35,148 bases of DNA, from assembly GCA_022821235.1 (NCBI GenBank), contig JAJEEA010000037.1, forward strand, positions 1 to 35,148, read 5' to 3'. The stretch comes from Vicinamibacteria bacterium (GTDB taxonomy: Bacteria > Acidobacteriota > Vicinamibacteria > Vicinamibacterales > UBA8438). Within the stretch, counting starts at the first letter, position 1. Each line of letters starts with the position of its first letter. The notes beneath the pieces were generated by a model that had not been told where the DNA came from, did not search any database, and saw only the letters and a list, made by a program, of their open reading frames with translations. This document shows, in pieces, positions 27,501-34,797 of the stretch. The translations under genes were made by a program, and so were the position numbers.

Positions 27501-27803
27501 GTCGGCGCCGGGGTCCAGCTCCGCGATCACCGTCCCGCTGCCCTCGGTCGCCGTCGACACGATCTGCCGGACCCCGTCGACGTTCTGGATGGCCTCCTCG
27601 ATGCGGACGACGACGCCGGTCTCGACCTCCTCCGGCGCCGCCCCGAGGTAGGGCACCTCGATCCGGATGCGGCGCAGGTCCAGCTCGGGAAACACCTCGG
27701 CGGTGACCGTCGCGGCGCCCATGAGGCCGCCGGCCGCGATCAGGGCCATCAGGAGGTTGGCCGCGACCGGGTTGTCGGCGAGCCAGGCGATGGGGCGGTT
27801 CAC
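24594..27803 (-). CDS. RND-family efflux permease, second of a tandem pair
   Basis: This 1069-aa inner-membrane HAE1/AcrB-type transporter has two homologous halves. TM1 is at about 12-30, porter domains PN1/PN2 follow, and TM4 carries the proton-relay pair Asp397-Asp398 in VLGIVVDDAI. The second half has matching segments VALTGIVVNDSLIMVDFINR and RFRPIVLTSLTTFAGLIPML. It exports unknown hydrophobic or toxic compounds by proton antiport. It starts with GTG at 27803 behind ggggaggg, 16 nt after the stop of the other permease, so the two are co-transcribed. A Gly/Pro-rich insert of about 20 residues interrupts the loop after TM10. Confidence 0.95.
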   Translation of the reverse strand: MNRPIAWLADNPVAANLLMALIAAGGLMGAATVTAEVFPELDLRRIRIEVPYLGAAPEEVETGVVVRIEEAIQNVDGVRQIVSTATEGSGTVIAELDPGADAARVLDEVTNNVQAIETFPAETERPIIRELVTRNQVTDVAITGATDVASLKAIAELVRDGLAALPEVGQVEIASVPPFEISIEVSETALRRHRLTFDEVADAVRRSSVDLPGGSVRTERGEILLRTIGQAYRGADYERLMLWTREDGSRLLLGDVANVVDGFAETDQRARFDEAPAVMVSVYRSGEQSVLDVAAAVRDYVERADAWLPEGITLTVWQDQSLVLSDRLAIMLGNGAAGFLLVFVVLTLFLEMRLAFWVSLGIPISFLGALAVMPALDVSVNMASCFAFILVLGIVVDDAIIVGENVHRHQERGGDGLAGAVRGAQEIGKPVVYAVLTTAAAFVPLLLVESAFGQMFRVVPLVAVPCLLFSLLESLGILPAHLAHRRRRSRAGPWRRLQQRIAGGLVWFVREAYEPFLDVALRWRYVSAAAGLSTLVLTGGVALGGWTGFQFAPSIENEFMTASITMPLGTPAEATSDAVATFEAGVARLRDRLEDETGVDHFRHVATTIGDQPVLASGGGRVGRISADVVAAGNIGEVTIELAPAETRSYTSEQLGILWREETGPVPEAVAIDFHTSLLSAGDDVDVELYGPDLDRLRAAADRLRGGLATYAGVFGIADTVRAGKSEMRLDIRPAAEGLGLRLEDLARQVRQAFYGEEAQRILRGRDDVRVMVRYPREQRRSLGNLEDMRIRLPDGGEVPFRQVALVESGRGFASIRRIDRNRAVNVTASVDPQVVSTSALVADLRSRILPEVLAEFPDVFYVFRGTQEAQEEAVGDLRAGLLLALIMIFGLLAIPLRSYAQPIIIMGAIPFGLVGALWGHVVMGLDVTFLSLLGFVALTGIVVNDSLIMVDFINRARSVPAGAGGPDGPPPAGGPAVAVSLEDAIRQAGGQRFRPIVLTSLTTFAGLIPMLADRSMQAAFFVPMAASLAFGVLFATVITLFLVPVAYAILDDLQHLPRSLSGVVRRRG

Positions 27804-27819
27804 GGCGCCCTCCCCCGCC

Positions 27820-30800
27820 CTATTCCCTGGCGCCCTCGGCCGCCATCACCAGCGTCGGCAGGACGAAGAGGATGAACGCGGCCGACAGCACCAGGCCGCC
27901 CACCATGCTGACGACGAAGGGCACGAGAAAGACGAGGTCGTCGCTGCGTTCGTAGAGCAGGGGCGAAAGCCCCAGGATGGTGGTCGCGCTCGTCAGGAAC
28001 ACCGCCCGGAAGCGGTGCCGGGCCGCCGCGGCCGCGGCGGCGACGGCCGGCAGCATCGCGTTCTCGCGGCGAATCACGTTGTAGCGGTCGAGCAGCACCA
28101 GCGCGTCGTTGACGACCACGCCGAAGACCGCGATCAGGCCGAACAGCGACATCGCGGTCAGGTCCCATCCGAGCAGCCAGTGGGCCAGGACGGCGCCGGC
28201 GAACGATATCGGGAATCCCGCCACCGCCACGAGCGGCTTCCAGTAGCTGCGCAGGAAGGCGGCCATCAGTGCGTACATCGCTATCAGCACCACCGGGACC
28301 AGCAGCGCCAGCGTCTCCATCATGGCCCGCTCGTCCCGCACCCCGCCCTCGGGCTCGATGCTCAGGCCGGGATAACCCGCGAGCAGCTCGGGAACCGCCT
28401 CCTGCTCGACCCGCCGCCGGGCCTGGATGGGCGTGATGACCGCGGCGTCGGCGCGGGCGTCGACGGTCGCCGACCGGTTGCCGTCGATGCGGGTCAGCGT
28501 CGCCAGCTCGCGCCCCTCGGTCAGGCTGGCCACCGTCGACAAGGGCACGTCGCCGCCGCCGGGCCGACGGACGCGCTCCCTCGCCAGCTCGCGCAGGCTG
28601 CTCCGCCGCTCGCGCGGGTACCGCACCATGACCCTGAGCTCTTCGTGGCCCCGCTGGATCCGCTGCACCTCGACGCCGTGGAAGTTGGCGCGCAGTTGCG
28701 CCCCGATGGCGGCCGGCGTCAGGCCCGCCGCCGCGCCGACCGGGGTGAGCTCGATCTCCAGGTGGCGCTTCCCGAGCTGCATGCTGTCGGTGACCTCGTA
28801 CACGCCCGGCACCGACGCCAGGAAGGACCTCAGCTCGGCGGCGGCCCCCGCCAGCACCTCCGCGTCATCGTGCTGCAGCGAGTACGACACGCTCGGCCTC
28901 GCGCGGAGGTCCGTCGTCTGGAACTCCAGGCGCTCGACGTACGGGAGCTCGCCGATGTTGCCGCGCCATGCCCGTTCGATCTCCGCCGGCGACGCCTCGC
29001 GCAACGGCCGCTCGTGGAGATGGACCCTCACCCCGGCGAGGTGGCTGCCGTTGGGCTCTTCGGTCCCGGTGCGCGAGGACAGGACGTTGCCGACGAGGAC
29101 GCTGACGCTGTCGACGGACTCGCCCGGGAGCTGCCGGTTCATCGCGCGGGCGGCGTCCGCGACCTGCCCGGCGGCGGCGACGGTCGTCCCGAACGGCGTG
29201 CCCACCGGCAGGTGCAGGTCCACCTGCACGTTGTCGGGCACGTTCATCGCCTCGTCGAAGAGGATGACCCGCACCCGCTCGGAACCCACCAGCAGCAGGG
29301 CGAAGAGCAGCAGCGCGGCCGCCCCGGCGAGCGTCGCCGGGCCGTGGCGCACCGACCACGACACCGCCGGCACCACGGTGCGGTCCCGGATGCCGTCAAT
29401 CCGCGCGCACACGCGGTCCTGCAGCGAGCGCAGCGGCTCCAGGCTCCAGCGCCTGTCGCCCGAGAGGTGGGCCGGCAGGATGAAGAACGCCTCGAGCAGC
29501 GACACCGCGAGCACGAAGAAGGCGACGTACGGAAACACGTTCACGAGCTGGGTCACGGTCGCGGTGACGAAGAGGAAGGGCACGAACGCGAGAACCGTCG
29601 TACAGGCCCCGATGGTTATCGGGCCCATCACCGCCCGCGCGCCCGCGGCGGCGGCGTCGACCCCCCGCCTGCCGTTGTCGCGTTCCGTGGCGATGCTCTC
29701 GCCGACCACGACGGCGTCGTCCACGACGAGCCCGACCATCAGGAAGAAGCCGACGAGCGTCCCCATGTTCAGGGTCAGGCTCGCGGGGCCGAAGAACATC
29801 AGCGAGCCGATGAACGACAGCGGAATGCCGAGCGCAATCCAGATCGCGGCGCGCAGATCGAACACGAGGAGAAGCAGGACGAACACGAGGCCGGCCCCCG
29901 CCACCCCGTTCCTCGTCACCGCCGAGAGCCGGTCGAGGGCCGGCCGCGCCCTGTCGTTCCAGACGCCGACCCGGACGTCCTCCGGCACGTCGTAGCCCGC
30001 GAGCCAGCTCCTGATGTCGCGGGTCATGTCGACGATCGACTGCCGGTCCGCCGCGTCGACGCGCACGAACACCGTGGGCAGCCCGTCGACCTCGGAGACG
30101 ACGTCGTCGTCCACGAACCCGTCGCGGACCTCCGCGACCTCGCCGAGGGTGACGATGGTCCCGTCGAGCTGCGTGATGAGGGGAATGCCCTCGAACTCCT
30201 CGCCGATGCTGCGCTTGGCGACGGTGTGCAGCACGACCCCGCCCGATTCCGTCCGCAGCTCTCCGAACGTGAGGTTGAGGGACGCCCGCTGCACCGCGGC
30301 GGACACCTCGGCGAGGGTCAGGTCGTTGCGGCGCAGCTCCTCCTCGCTCAGCTCGATCGCGATCTCCCGGTCGCGGGTCCCCCGGAGCGTCACCAGCGAG
30401 ACGGACGGCAGCTCGAGCAGCTCGCTGCGCACGTCTTCGGCCGCGAGCCGCAGCCGGTGCTCGCCCACCGCCGACGACGAGACGGCCAGGGTCATCGCCT
30501 CGACGGACAGCCGGGCCAGCCTCACGTCCGGCTGCTCCGCGTTCGGCGGCGGGAAGTTCTCGATGGCGTCCACCGCGTTCTGCACGTCGTTCAGGGCGAC
30601 GGCGGGGTCCGCGAAGGTCGCCAGCTCGATGCGGATTCGAGCCAGGCCCTCGGTCGCGGTGGCCACGACCCGTTCGACGCCCGCGAGCCCGATCACGCTC
30701 TCCTCGACCCGGCGGTTGATGTCCTGCTCCACCTCCTGCGCCGACGAGCCGGGCACGCGCACCGTCACCGCGACCGTCCGCAGGTCGATGTCGGGAAAGT

Positions 30801-30912
30801 TCTGCACCGCGAGCCGCATCCCCGACGCCGCCCCGCCGACGATGAGGACCGCCATCAGCAGGTTGGCGGCGACGGGGTTCCCCGCGAAGTAGCCGATCAG
30901 CCCGGTCTTCAT
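27820..30912 (-). CDS. RND-family efflux permease, first of a tandem pair
   Basis: This 1030-aa RND transporter starts behind gggaggcggc. The proton-relay pair is Asp398-Asp399 in VGLVVDDAVVVGES. The second-half counterpart is AVFGVVVNDALVLLDRYN, followed by RFRAVFLTSATTILGLSPLL. Its sequence is clearly distinct from the downstream permease, so the two are paralogues and not a recent duplication. Two different permeases behind one adaptor recall MdtBC, where a B2C heterotrimer is the working pump. Substrate is unknown. It begins about 80 nt after the adaptor stop on the same strand. Confidence 0.95.
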   Translation of the reverse strand: MKTGLIGYFAGNPVAANLLMAVLIVGGAASGMRLAVQNFPDIDLRTVAVTVRVPGSSAQEVEQDINRRVEESVIGLAGVERVVATATEGLARIRIELATFADPAVALNDVQNAVDAIENFPPPNAEQPDVRLARLSVEAMTLAVSSSAVGEHRLRLAAEDVRSELLELPSVSLVTLRGTRDREIAIELSEEELRRNDLTLAEVSAAVQRASLNLTFGELRTESGGVVLHTVAKRSIGEEFEGIPLITQLDGTIVTLGEVAEVRDGFVDDDVVSEVDGLPTVFVRVDAADRQSIVDMTRDIRSWLAGYDVPEDVRVGVWNDRARPALDRLSAVTRNGVAGAGLVFVLLLLVFDLRAAIWIALGIPLSFIGSLMFFGPASLTLNMGTLVGFFLMVGLVVDDAVVVGESIATERDNGRRGVDAAAAGARAVMGPITIGACTTVLAFVPFLFVTATVTQLVNVFPYVAFFVLAVSLLEAFFILPAHLSGDRRWSLEPLRSLQDRVCARIDGIRDRTVVPAVSWSVRHGPATLAGAAALLLFALLLVGSERVRVILFDEAMNVPDNVQVDLHLPVGTPFGTTVAAAGQVADAARAMNRQLPGESVDSVSVLVGNVLSSRTGTEEPNGSHLAGVRVHLHERPLREASPAEIERAWRGNIGELPYVERLEFQTTDLRARPSVSYSLQHDDAEVLAGAAAELRSFLASVPGVYEVTDSMQLGKRHLEIELTPVGAAAGLTPAAIGAQLRANFHGVEVQRIQRGHEELRVMVRYPRERRSSLRELARERVRRPGGGDVPLSTVASLTEGRELATLTRIDGNRSATVDARADAAVITPIQARRRVEQEAVPELLAGYPGLSIEPEGGVRDERAMMETLALLVPVVLIAMYALMAAFLRSYWKPLVAVAGFPISFAGAVLAHWLLGWDLTAMSLFGLIAVFGVVVNDALVLLDRYNVIRRENAMLPAVAAAAAAARHRFRAVFLTSATTILGLSPLLYERSDDLVFLVPFVVSMVGGLVLSAAFILFVLPTLVMAAEGARE

Positions 30913-30993
30913 GCCGCCTCCCGGTCGGGTGGTGCGGCGACCCGCGACGGCGCCGCCCCGCCGGCATCGGTGGTGGTCATGCTCGTGCCTCGA

Positions 30994-32184
30994 TCAGTCC
31001 GCCGGCGGCTCGGCCGCGGCCGCGGAGACCGCCAGCCCTTCGCGCGCCCCCGGCAACGCGCCGACGACCACGCCCTCCCCCGCGTCGAACGCCTGCACCA
31101 CCCAACCGGCCGCCGTCCGTCCCACCGTCGCCGGCTCGAACGCGCTCAGTCGGCCGCCCCTGACCACCCAGACGCTGGCGCGCTCCTGCACGACCGACTC
31201 CGGCAGCACGTACACGTCCTCGTAGGCCGGCCCCTCGATGACGACCTCCACGAACGTGCCCGGGGCCGGCAGCGAGTCGACGTGCTCGTCGGCCGAGAAC
31301 GTCAGGAACACCGAGGCCAGCCTGGTCCTGGGCGCAACCACCGACGAGACCCGGTCCACCCGGGCCCTCCACGCCGCCATCTCTCCGGCGACGCGCGCCG
31401 GGCGGCCGATGGCGGGGTCCAGGTACTCCAGGTCCCGCGGCTCGATCGGCACGACGACCTGGAGGGCCTCGGGCCGGTAGACGACGCCCAGGCGTGACGG
31501 GGGCCCGTCGACCCGGTCCACCGGACCCACCAGCTCCCCCACCTCGATGTCCGAGCTCATCACCCGGCCGTCGTACGGCAGAGAGATGTTCGTGCGCTCC
31601 AGACGCAGCTCGGCCAGCCTCAGCTCCGCCTGCGCCCTCGCCAGCCGGGCCTCGGCCTCGGCGATGGACGGCAGCCGGCGAACCGCCTCGGACGCCTCGA
31701 CCCCCGGGTTCTCGCGCTCGAACGCCCGGACGTCCTCCTCGGCCCCGGCTTGCTCGACCCACACCCGGGCCTCGGCCTCCCGGACCGCGCTCTGCGACGC
31801 CTCCACCTGCAGCTCGAACTCGGCCGGGTCTATCCGGATGAACGTCTCGTCCGCCGCCACCGACCCGCCGCTGGTGAAGTCGGGCGAGACCCAGGCGACG
31901 CGACCGACGACCTCGGACGCCACCCGCACCCGCTCCTTGAGGGTCACCGTGCCGGTCAGCTCGACGCTCAGCGCCTGCGCCGTCGGTGTCGGGCGGATCA
32001 CCCTGACGGTGGGCCGAACGCTCTCCCCCGACGCGTCGACCGCGGCGCCACGGTCGACGCGGGCCGGCGCCCGGGCGAAGTAGAGGGCTGCCGCGATCAC
32101 GAAGAGAATAGACGCCAACTGCGCGTAGCCGCGCCAGGCGGGCCGGACGGACGGTCTCCCGGTGTCGCGCGATGGCTCGGCCAT
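30994..32184 (-). CDS. RND efflux periplasmic adaptor (membrane fusion protein)
   Basis: This 396-aa protein has an N-terminal membrane anchor (about residues 20-40), then the lipoyl half VASEVVGRVAWVSPDF, a coiled-coil hairpin rich in Ala/Glu/Arg (about 125-205), the second lipoyl half ISLPYDGRVMSSDIEVGELV, and the beta-barrel domain with a typical VYVLPESVV. It joins the RND permeases to an outer-membrane channel across the periplasm. No TolC-like factor lies in the window, so the channel must be elsewhere. The ATG at 32184 follows gaggagcaagga. It is the first gene of the efflux operon. Confidence 0.93.
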   Translation of the reverse strand: MAEPSRDTGRPSVRPAWRGYAQLASILFVIAAALYFARAPARVDRGAAVDASGESVRPTVRVIRPTPTAQALSVELTGTVTLKERVRVASEVVGRVAWVSPDFTSGGSVAADETFIRIDPAEFELQVEASQSAVREAEARVWVEQAGAEEDVRAFERENPGVEASEAVRRLPSIAEAEARLARAQAELRLAELRLERTNISLPYDGRVMSSDIEVGELVGPVDRVDGPPSRLGVVYRPEALQVVVPIEPRDLEYLDPAIGRPARVAGEMAAWRARVDRVSSVVAPRTRLASVFLTFSADEHVDSLPAPGTFVEVVIEGPAYEDVYVLPESVVQERASVWVVRGGRLSAFEPATVGRTAAGWVVQAFDAGEGVVVGALPGAREGLAVSAAAAEPPAD

Positions 32185-32618
32185 TCCTTGCTCCTCGGCT
32201 GCCCCCGCATTACGGGAGTGGGTATTGGCGCACTATTCTACAGAATTGTCAGGCATGGCGATCAGGTCCTCGGGTCTCAATTTCCGCCAACCGACATGGG
32301 AGGCGCCATGCTACAAAACTACAGGGAGCATAGTGATAGACGGCCTGGGTGGTGAAACCGCCGAGCGCGGCGAGGCGCCCCCCTGACAAGGCGCGAGGGG
32401 GGCGCATATTGGCATATGCACCGAGGACAACGCAGTCAGGCGGGATACATCGCCCGTCGAACGCCGCGGGGTTTCGCCAAGGGCTCCCGGCGGCAGCGCA
32501 GAATCGCGATGGTCAAGCCCACCCCCAGTCCCGTCCGTTGGCGCCGCTACCGCGCCGTCCCGACCGACGACGAGTCGACGCCGGGCGGTGTCGGCGAGCT
32601 GGACAAGGCCTCCGGGCC
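32185..32618. other. Non-coding region upstream of the efflux operon
   Basis: This stretch is comparatively AT-rich for the window. On the minus strand there is a -10-like TAGAAT (32235-32240) about 50 nt before the adaptor ATG, with no clear -35. Further out are the stem-loop and dyad at 32375-32419, listed separately. Frames across it have no recognisable protein. No regulator gene is present beside the operon. Confidence 0.4.
32375..32419. repeat. Compound inverted repeats: 10-bp G/C stem plus CATAT dyad
   Basis: GCGCCCCCCT (32375-32384) and AGGGGGGCGC (32396-32405) are perfect complements around an 11-nt loop. Directly overlapping the right end is GCATAT-TGGC-ATATGC (32404-32419), a 6-bp dyad. 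The first can form a strong hairpin, but there is no T-run on either strand. It may be a terminator relic, an operator for the efflux operon or an edge of a lost element. Confidence 0.5.
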
Positions 32619-32814
32619 CTCGAGGTGTGCGAGGGGCGGGACCGCAAGGGGCTCTACGCCAAGGCGCGGGCCGGCATCATCCAGGAGTTCACGGGCATCT
32701 CGGATCCCTGCGTGGCCCCGGACGACGCCGAGATCACCATCGACACCGCAGTCGACGGCCGAGGAGGCGGCGCAGAAGACCATCCTGCACCTCGATGAAG
32801 GCGGGGTGTTTGTC
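32619..32814 (+). pseudogene. cysC: Frameshifted C-terminal remnant of adenylylsulfate kinase
   Basis: The frame starting at 32619 reads [30 protein letters not shown], then [11 protein letters not shown], which closely follows the APS kinase C-terminal region (CEQRDxKGLYxKARAG...FTGIDxPYE.P..PE). After about 32752 the match continues in another frame with [21 protein letters not shown], the usual CysC end (EEAAQxIILHL). So a frameshift separates the halves, and the N-terminal P-loop region is absent. About 65 of roughly 200 residues survive. This is a dead fragment; an intact copy is not in the window. Confidence 0.75.
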
Positions 32815-32826
32815 GGCCGAGCCCGG

Positions 32827-33285
32827 TCAGGCGTAGACGAGCGTGACGGTATCGGCCACGCACGCCGGCTTCGACTCGTTCTCGATCTCGACGACGAACC
32901 GGCTCGTGAACCGCACCAGGCCCGGCTCGACGCGCTTCGTCGTCAGCAGCGTCTGCACCCCCCGCACGCGGGCGCCGGTCTTCACGGCGTTGGGAAACCG
33001 GACCCGGTCGACCCCGTAGTTGATGGCGCGGGAGACGCCGCGGACCTGGGAGATCTGCCGCCGGAAGTGCGGCATCAGCGACAGGGTGAGGAACCCGTGG
33101 GCGATGGTCGTCCCCCACGGCGATTCCGCCGCCGCCCGTTCGCGGTCGACGTGGATCCACTGGGGGTCGAGGGTCACCTCGGCGAACCGGTCGATCATCT
33201 CCTGGGTCACCGTCATCCACTCGCTCGCGCCGAGCTCGGTGCCGGCCAGCGCCTCGAGCGCGTCGAGGCCGTCGATTACGCGCAT
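32827..33285 (-). CDS. MaoC-family (R)-specific enoyl-CoA hydratase-like protein
   Basis: This 152-aa single hot-dog protein has the MaoC hydratase signature: MIDRFAEVTLDPQWIHVD (catalytic Asp and His at about 41-46), then ESPWGTTIAHGFLTLSLMPH. It then has GVDRVRFPNAVKTGARVRG. The reaction is hydration/dehydration of short acyl-CoA thioesters. The ATG at 33285 follows ggagcaggc; a frame from 33348 adds an unsupported leader. It is divergent from the APH/ACAD10-like kinase, and both could serve acyl-CoA metabolism with the dehydrogenase at 23217. Confidence 0.9.
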   Translation of the reverse strand: MRVIDGLDALEALAGTELGASEWMTVTQEMIDRFAEVTLDPQWIHVDRERAAAESPWGTTIAHGFLTLSLMPHFRRQISQVRGVSRAINYGVDRVRFPNAVKTGARVRGVQTLLTTKRVEPGLVRFTSRFVVEIENESKPACVADTVTLVYA

Positions 33286-33735
33286 GCCTGCTCCAACCTC
33301 CTGTCGTGCCTGCCGCGCGTCATCCGGGCGCGACCTCGCGACCTCCACGACTCCTCACCGTGTCTCCGGGGGGTTCACGTCGGGGTGATCCGGCCCGTCC
33401 CGGGATACTGCCGGACCGGCCAGGCGAATCCGCATCGCCGGCTGGACGACCCTGCTCAGGTTCCCGGCTCGGTGCCCACCGGCCACGGCACCTCCCCGCC
33501 GGCGGCCGATCCGCCGCCCGGACACCCGGCCCGGGTCCCGGGCCCTCCGACCTCGGGCCGCACAAGTTCCCGGTGGCGGTCGATCCGCAGCCGCGGGGCT
33601 CGGGTAGTATAGGCCGGCTTCGAGAGCCCGTGGTACAACGTAACGAGGCCGCCGCCCGCCGGGTCGCGGAGCCGCCGAACGTGCGGCACCCGGCGGTAGA
33701 GCGGTGATCCGCGTTCTGACCGGGACAGAGTCATC
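33286..33735. other. Divergent intergenic region between MaoC and the kinase
   Basis: This 450-bp region is GC-rich, without a supportable gene. A -10-like TAGTAT at 33605-33610, about 125 nt before the kinase start, is the only promoter-like element I see on the plus strand. Confidence 0.4.
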
Positions 33736-34797
33736 GTGCAGCCAGCCGTCGATCCCGAGGTCATCGAGGTCCGCCCCGACGAGCAGCTCGACCGCTCGCG
33801 GCTCGAGCCGTGGCTGCGCGCGCGCCTGCCCGAGGCGGCGGGGCCCCTGACGATCCGCCAGTTCGGGGGCGGGCACGCCAACCTGACCTACCTGCTCCGG
33901 TTCGGGGCGGCCGAGTACGTGCTGCGCCGCCCGCCCCTGGGGCCCGTCGCCCCCACCGCCCACGACATGGCGCGCGAGCACCGCGTGCTGGCCCGCCTCG
34001 GCGACGCGTTCTCCCTGGCCCCCCGCAGCTACGCGCTCTGCACCGACCCCGAGGTGCTCGGCGTCGACTTCCACGTCCTCGAGCGCCGTCAAGGCGCCGT
34101 CATCCGCCGCGATCTGCCCTCTGTGCTCCAGGATCGGCCCGACCTCCGCCGGCGCACCGGCGAGATGATCGTCGACGTGCTCGCCGACCTGCACCGCGTC
34201 GACCCCGCCGCGGTGGGCCTCGGCGACCTGGGCCGCCCCGAGGGCTTCGCCCGTCGGCAGCTCGACGGCTGGGGCCGCCGCTGGCACGCGGCGAAGGACC
34301 GGGACGTGGACGACGTCGACCGGATGCTGCGATGGCTCGACGGCGGGGTCCCCGACCCGCAGGCCACCGCCTTGCTTCACAACGACTACAAGCTCGACAA
34401 TCTGATGGTCGACGCCGCCGACCCCGCGACCCCCGTCGCCGTCTTCGACTGGGACATGGCGACGCGCGGCGACCCGCTGATGGACCTGGGCTACCTGCTG
34501 AACTTCTGGAACGAGCCGGGCGACGACCCGCGCTGGCACCACGTCTCGCGGATGCCGACGAACCACCCGGGGTTCCCGACCCGCGCCGACGTCGTCGAGC
34601 GCTACGCGAGCCGCAGCGGCCTCGACCTCGACCGGATCGCGTGGTACCACGTCTTCGGCGTGTTCAAGCTGGTGGTCATCGTGCAGCAGATCTACATCCG
34701 TTATCTCCGCGGCCAGACGCGGGACGCCCGCTTCGCCGACTACGACGTCCGCGTGCGGGACCTCGCGCGGAAGGGCGTCGAGGTGATGGGCGGGTGA
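33736..34797 (+). CDS. APH/ACAD10-like phosphotransferase (putative 4-hydroxyacyl-CoA kinase)
   Basis: This 353-aa aminoglycoside-phosphotransferase-fold kinase has the motifs GGGHANLTYLL (about 44-54), YVLRRPPLG, the catalytic loop LLHNDYKLDNLM with Asp217 and Asn222, and the metal site FDWDMATRGDP with Asp238/Asp240. This combination marks the branch fused to or paired with ACAD10/11 and the LvaA kinase of levulinate catabolism. Those enzymes phosphorylate the 4-hydroxyl of an acyl-CoA. The start is GTG at 33736. The TGA stop overlaps the GTG of the sigma factor (34794-34797), so the two are translationally coupled. Confidence 0.88.
   Translation: MQPAVDPEVIEVRPDEQLDRSRLEPWLRARLPEAAGPLTIRQFGGGHANLTYLLRFGAAEYVLRRPPLGPVAPTAHDMAREHRVLARLGDAFSLAPRSYALCTDPEVLGVDFHVLERRQGAVIRRDLPSVLQDRPDLRRRTGEMIVDVLADLHRVDPAAVGLGDLGRPEGFARRQLDGWGRRWHAAKDRDVDDVDRMLRWLDGGVPDPQATALLHNDYKLDNLMVDAADPATPVAVFDWDMATRGDPLMDLGYLLNFWNEPGDDPRWHHVSRMPTNHPGFPTRADVVERYASRSGLDLDRIAWYHVFGVFKLVVIVQQIYIRYLRGQTRDARFADYDVRVRDLARKGVEVMGG

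Noticed and set aside
24636-27875. 1079-codon plus-strand open frame opposite the RND permease, and a similar one at 27667-31497
   Set aside because: Both are antisense to clear RND and adaptor genes and show low-complexity Asp/Arg/His/Gln composition.
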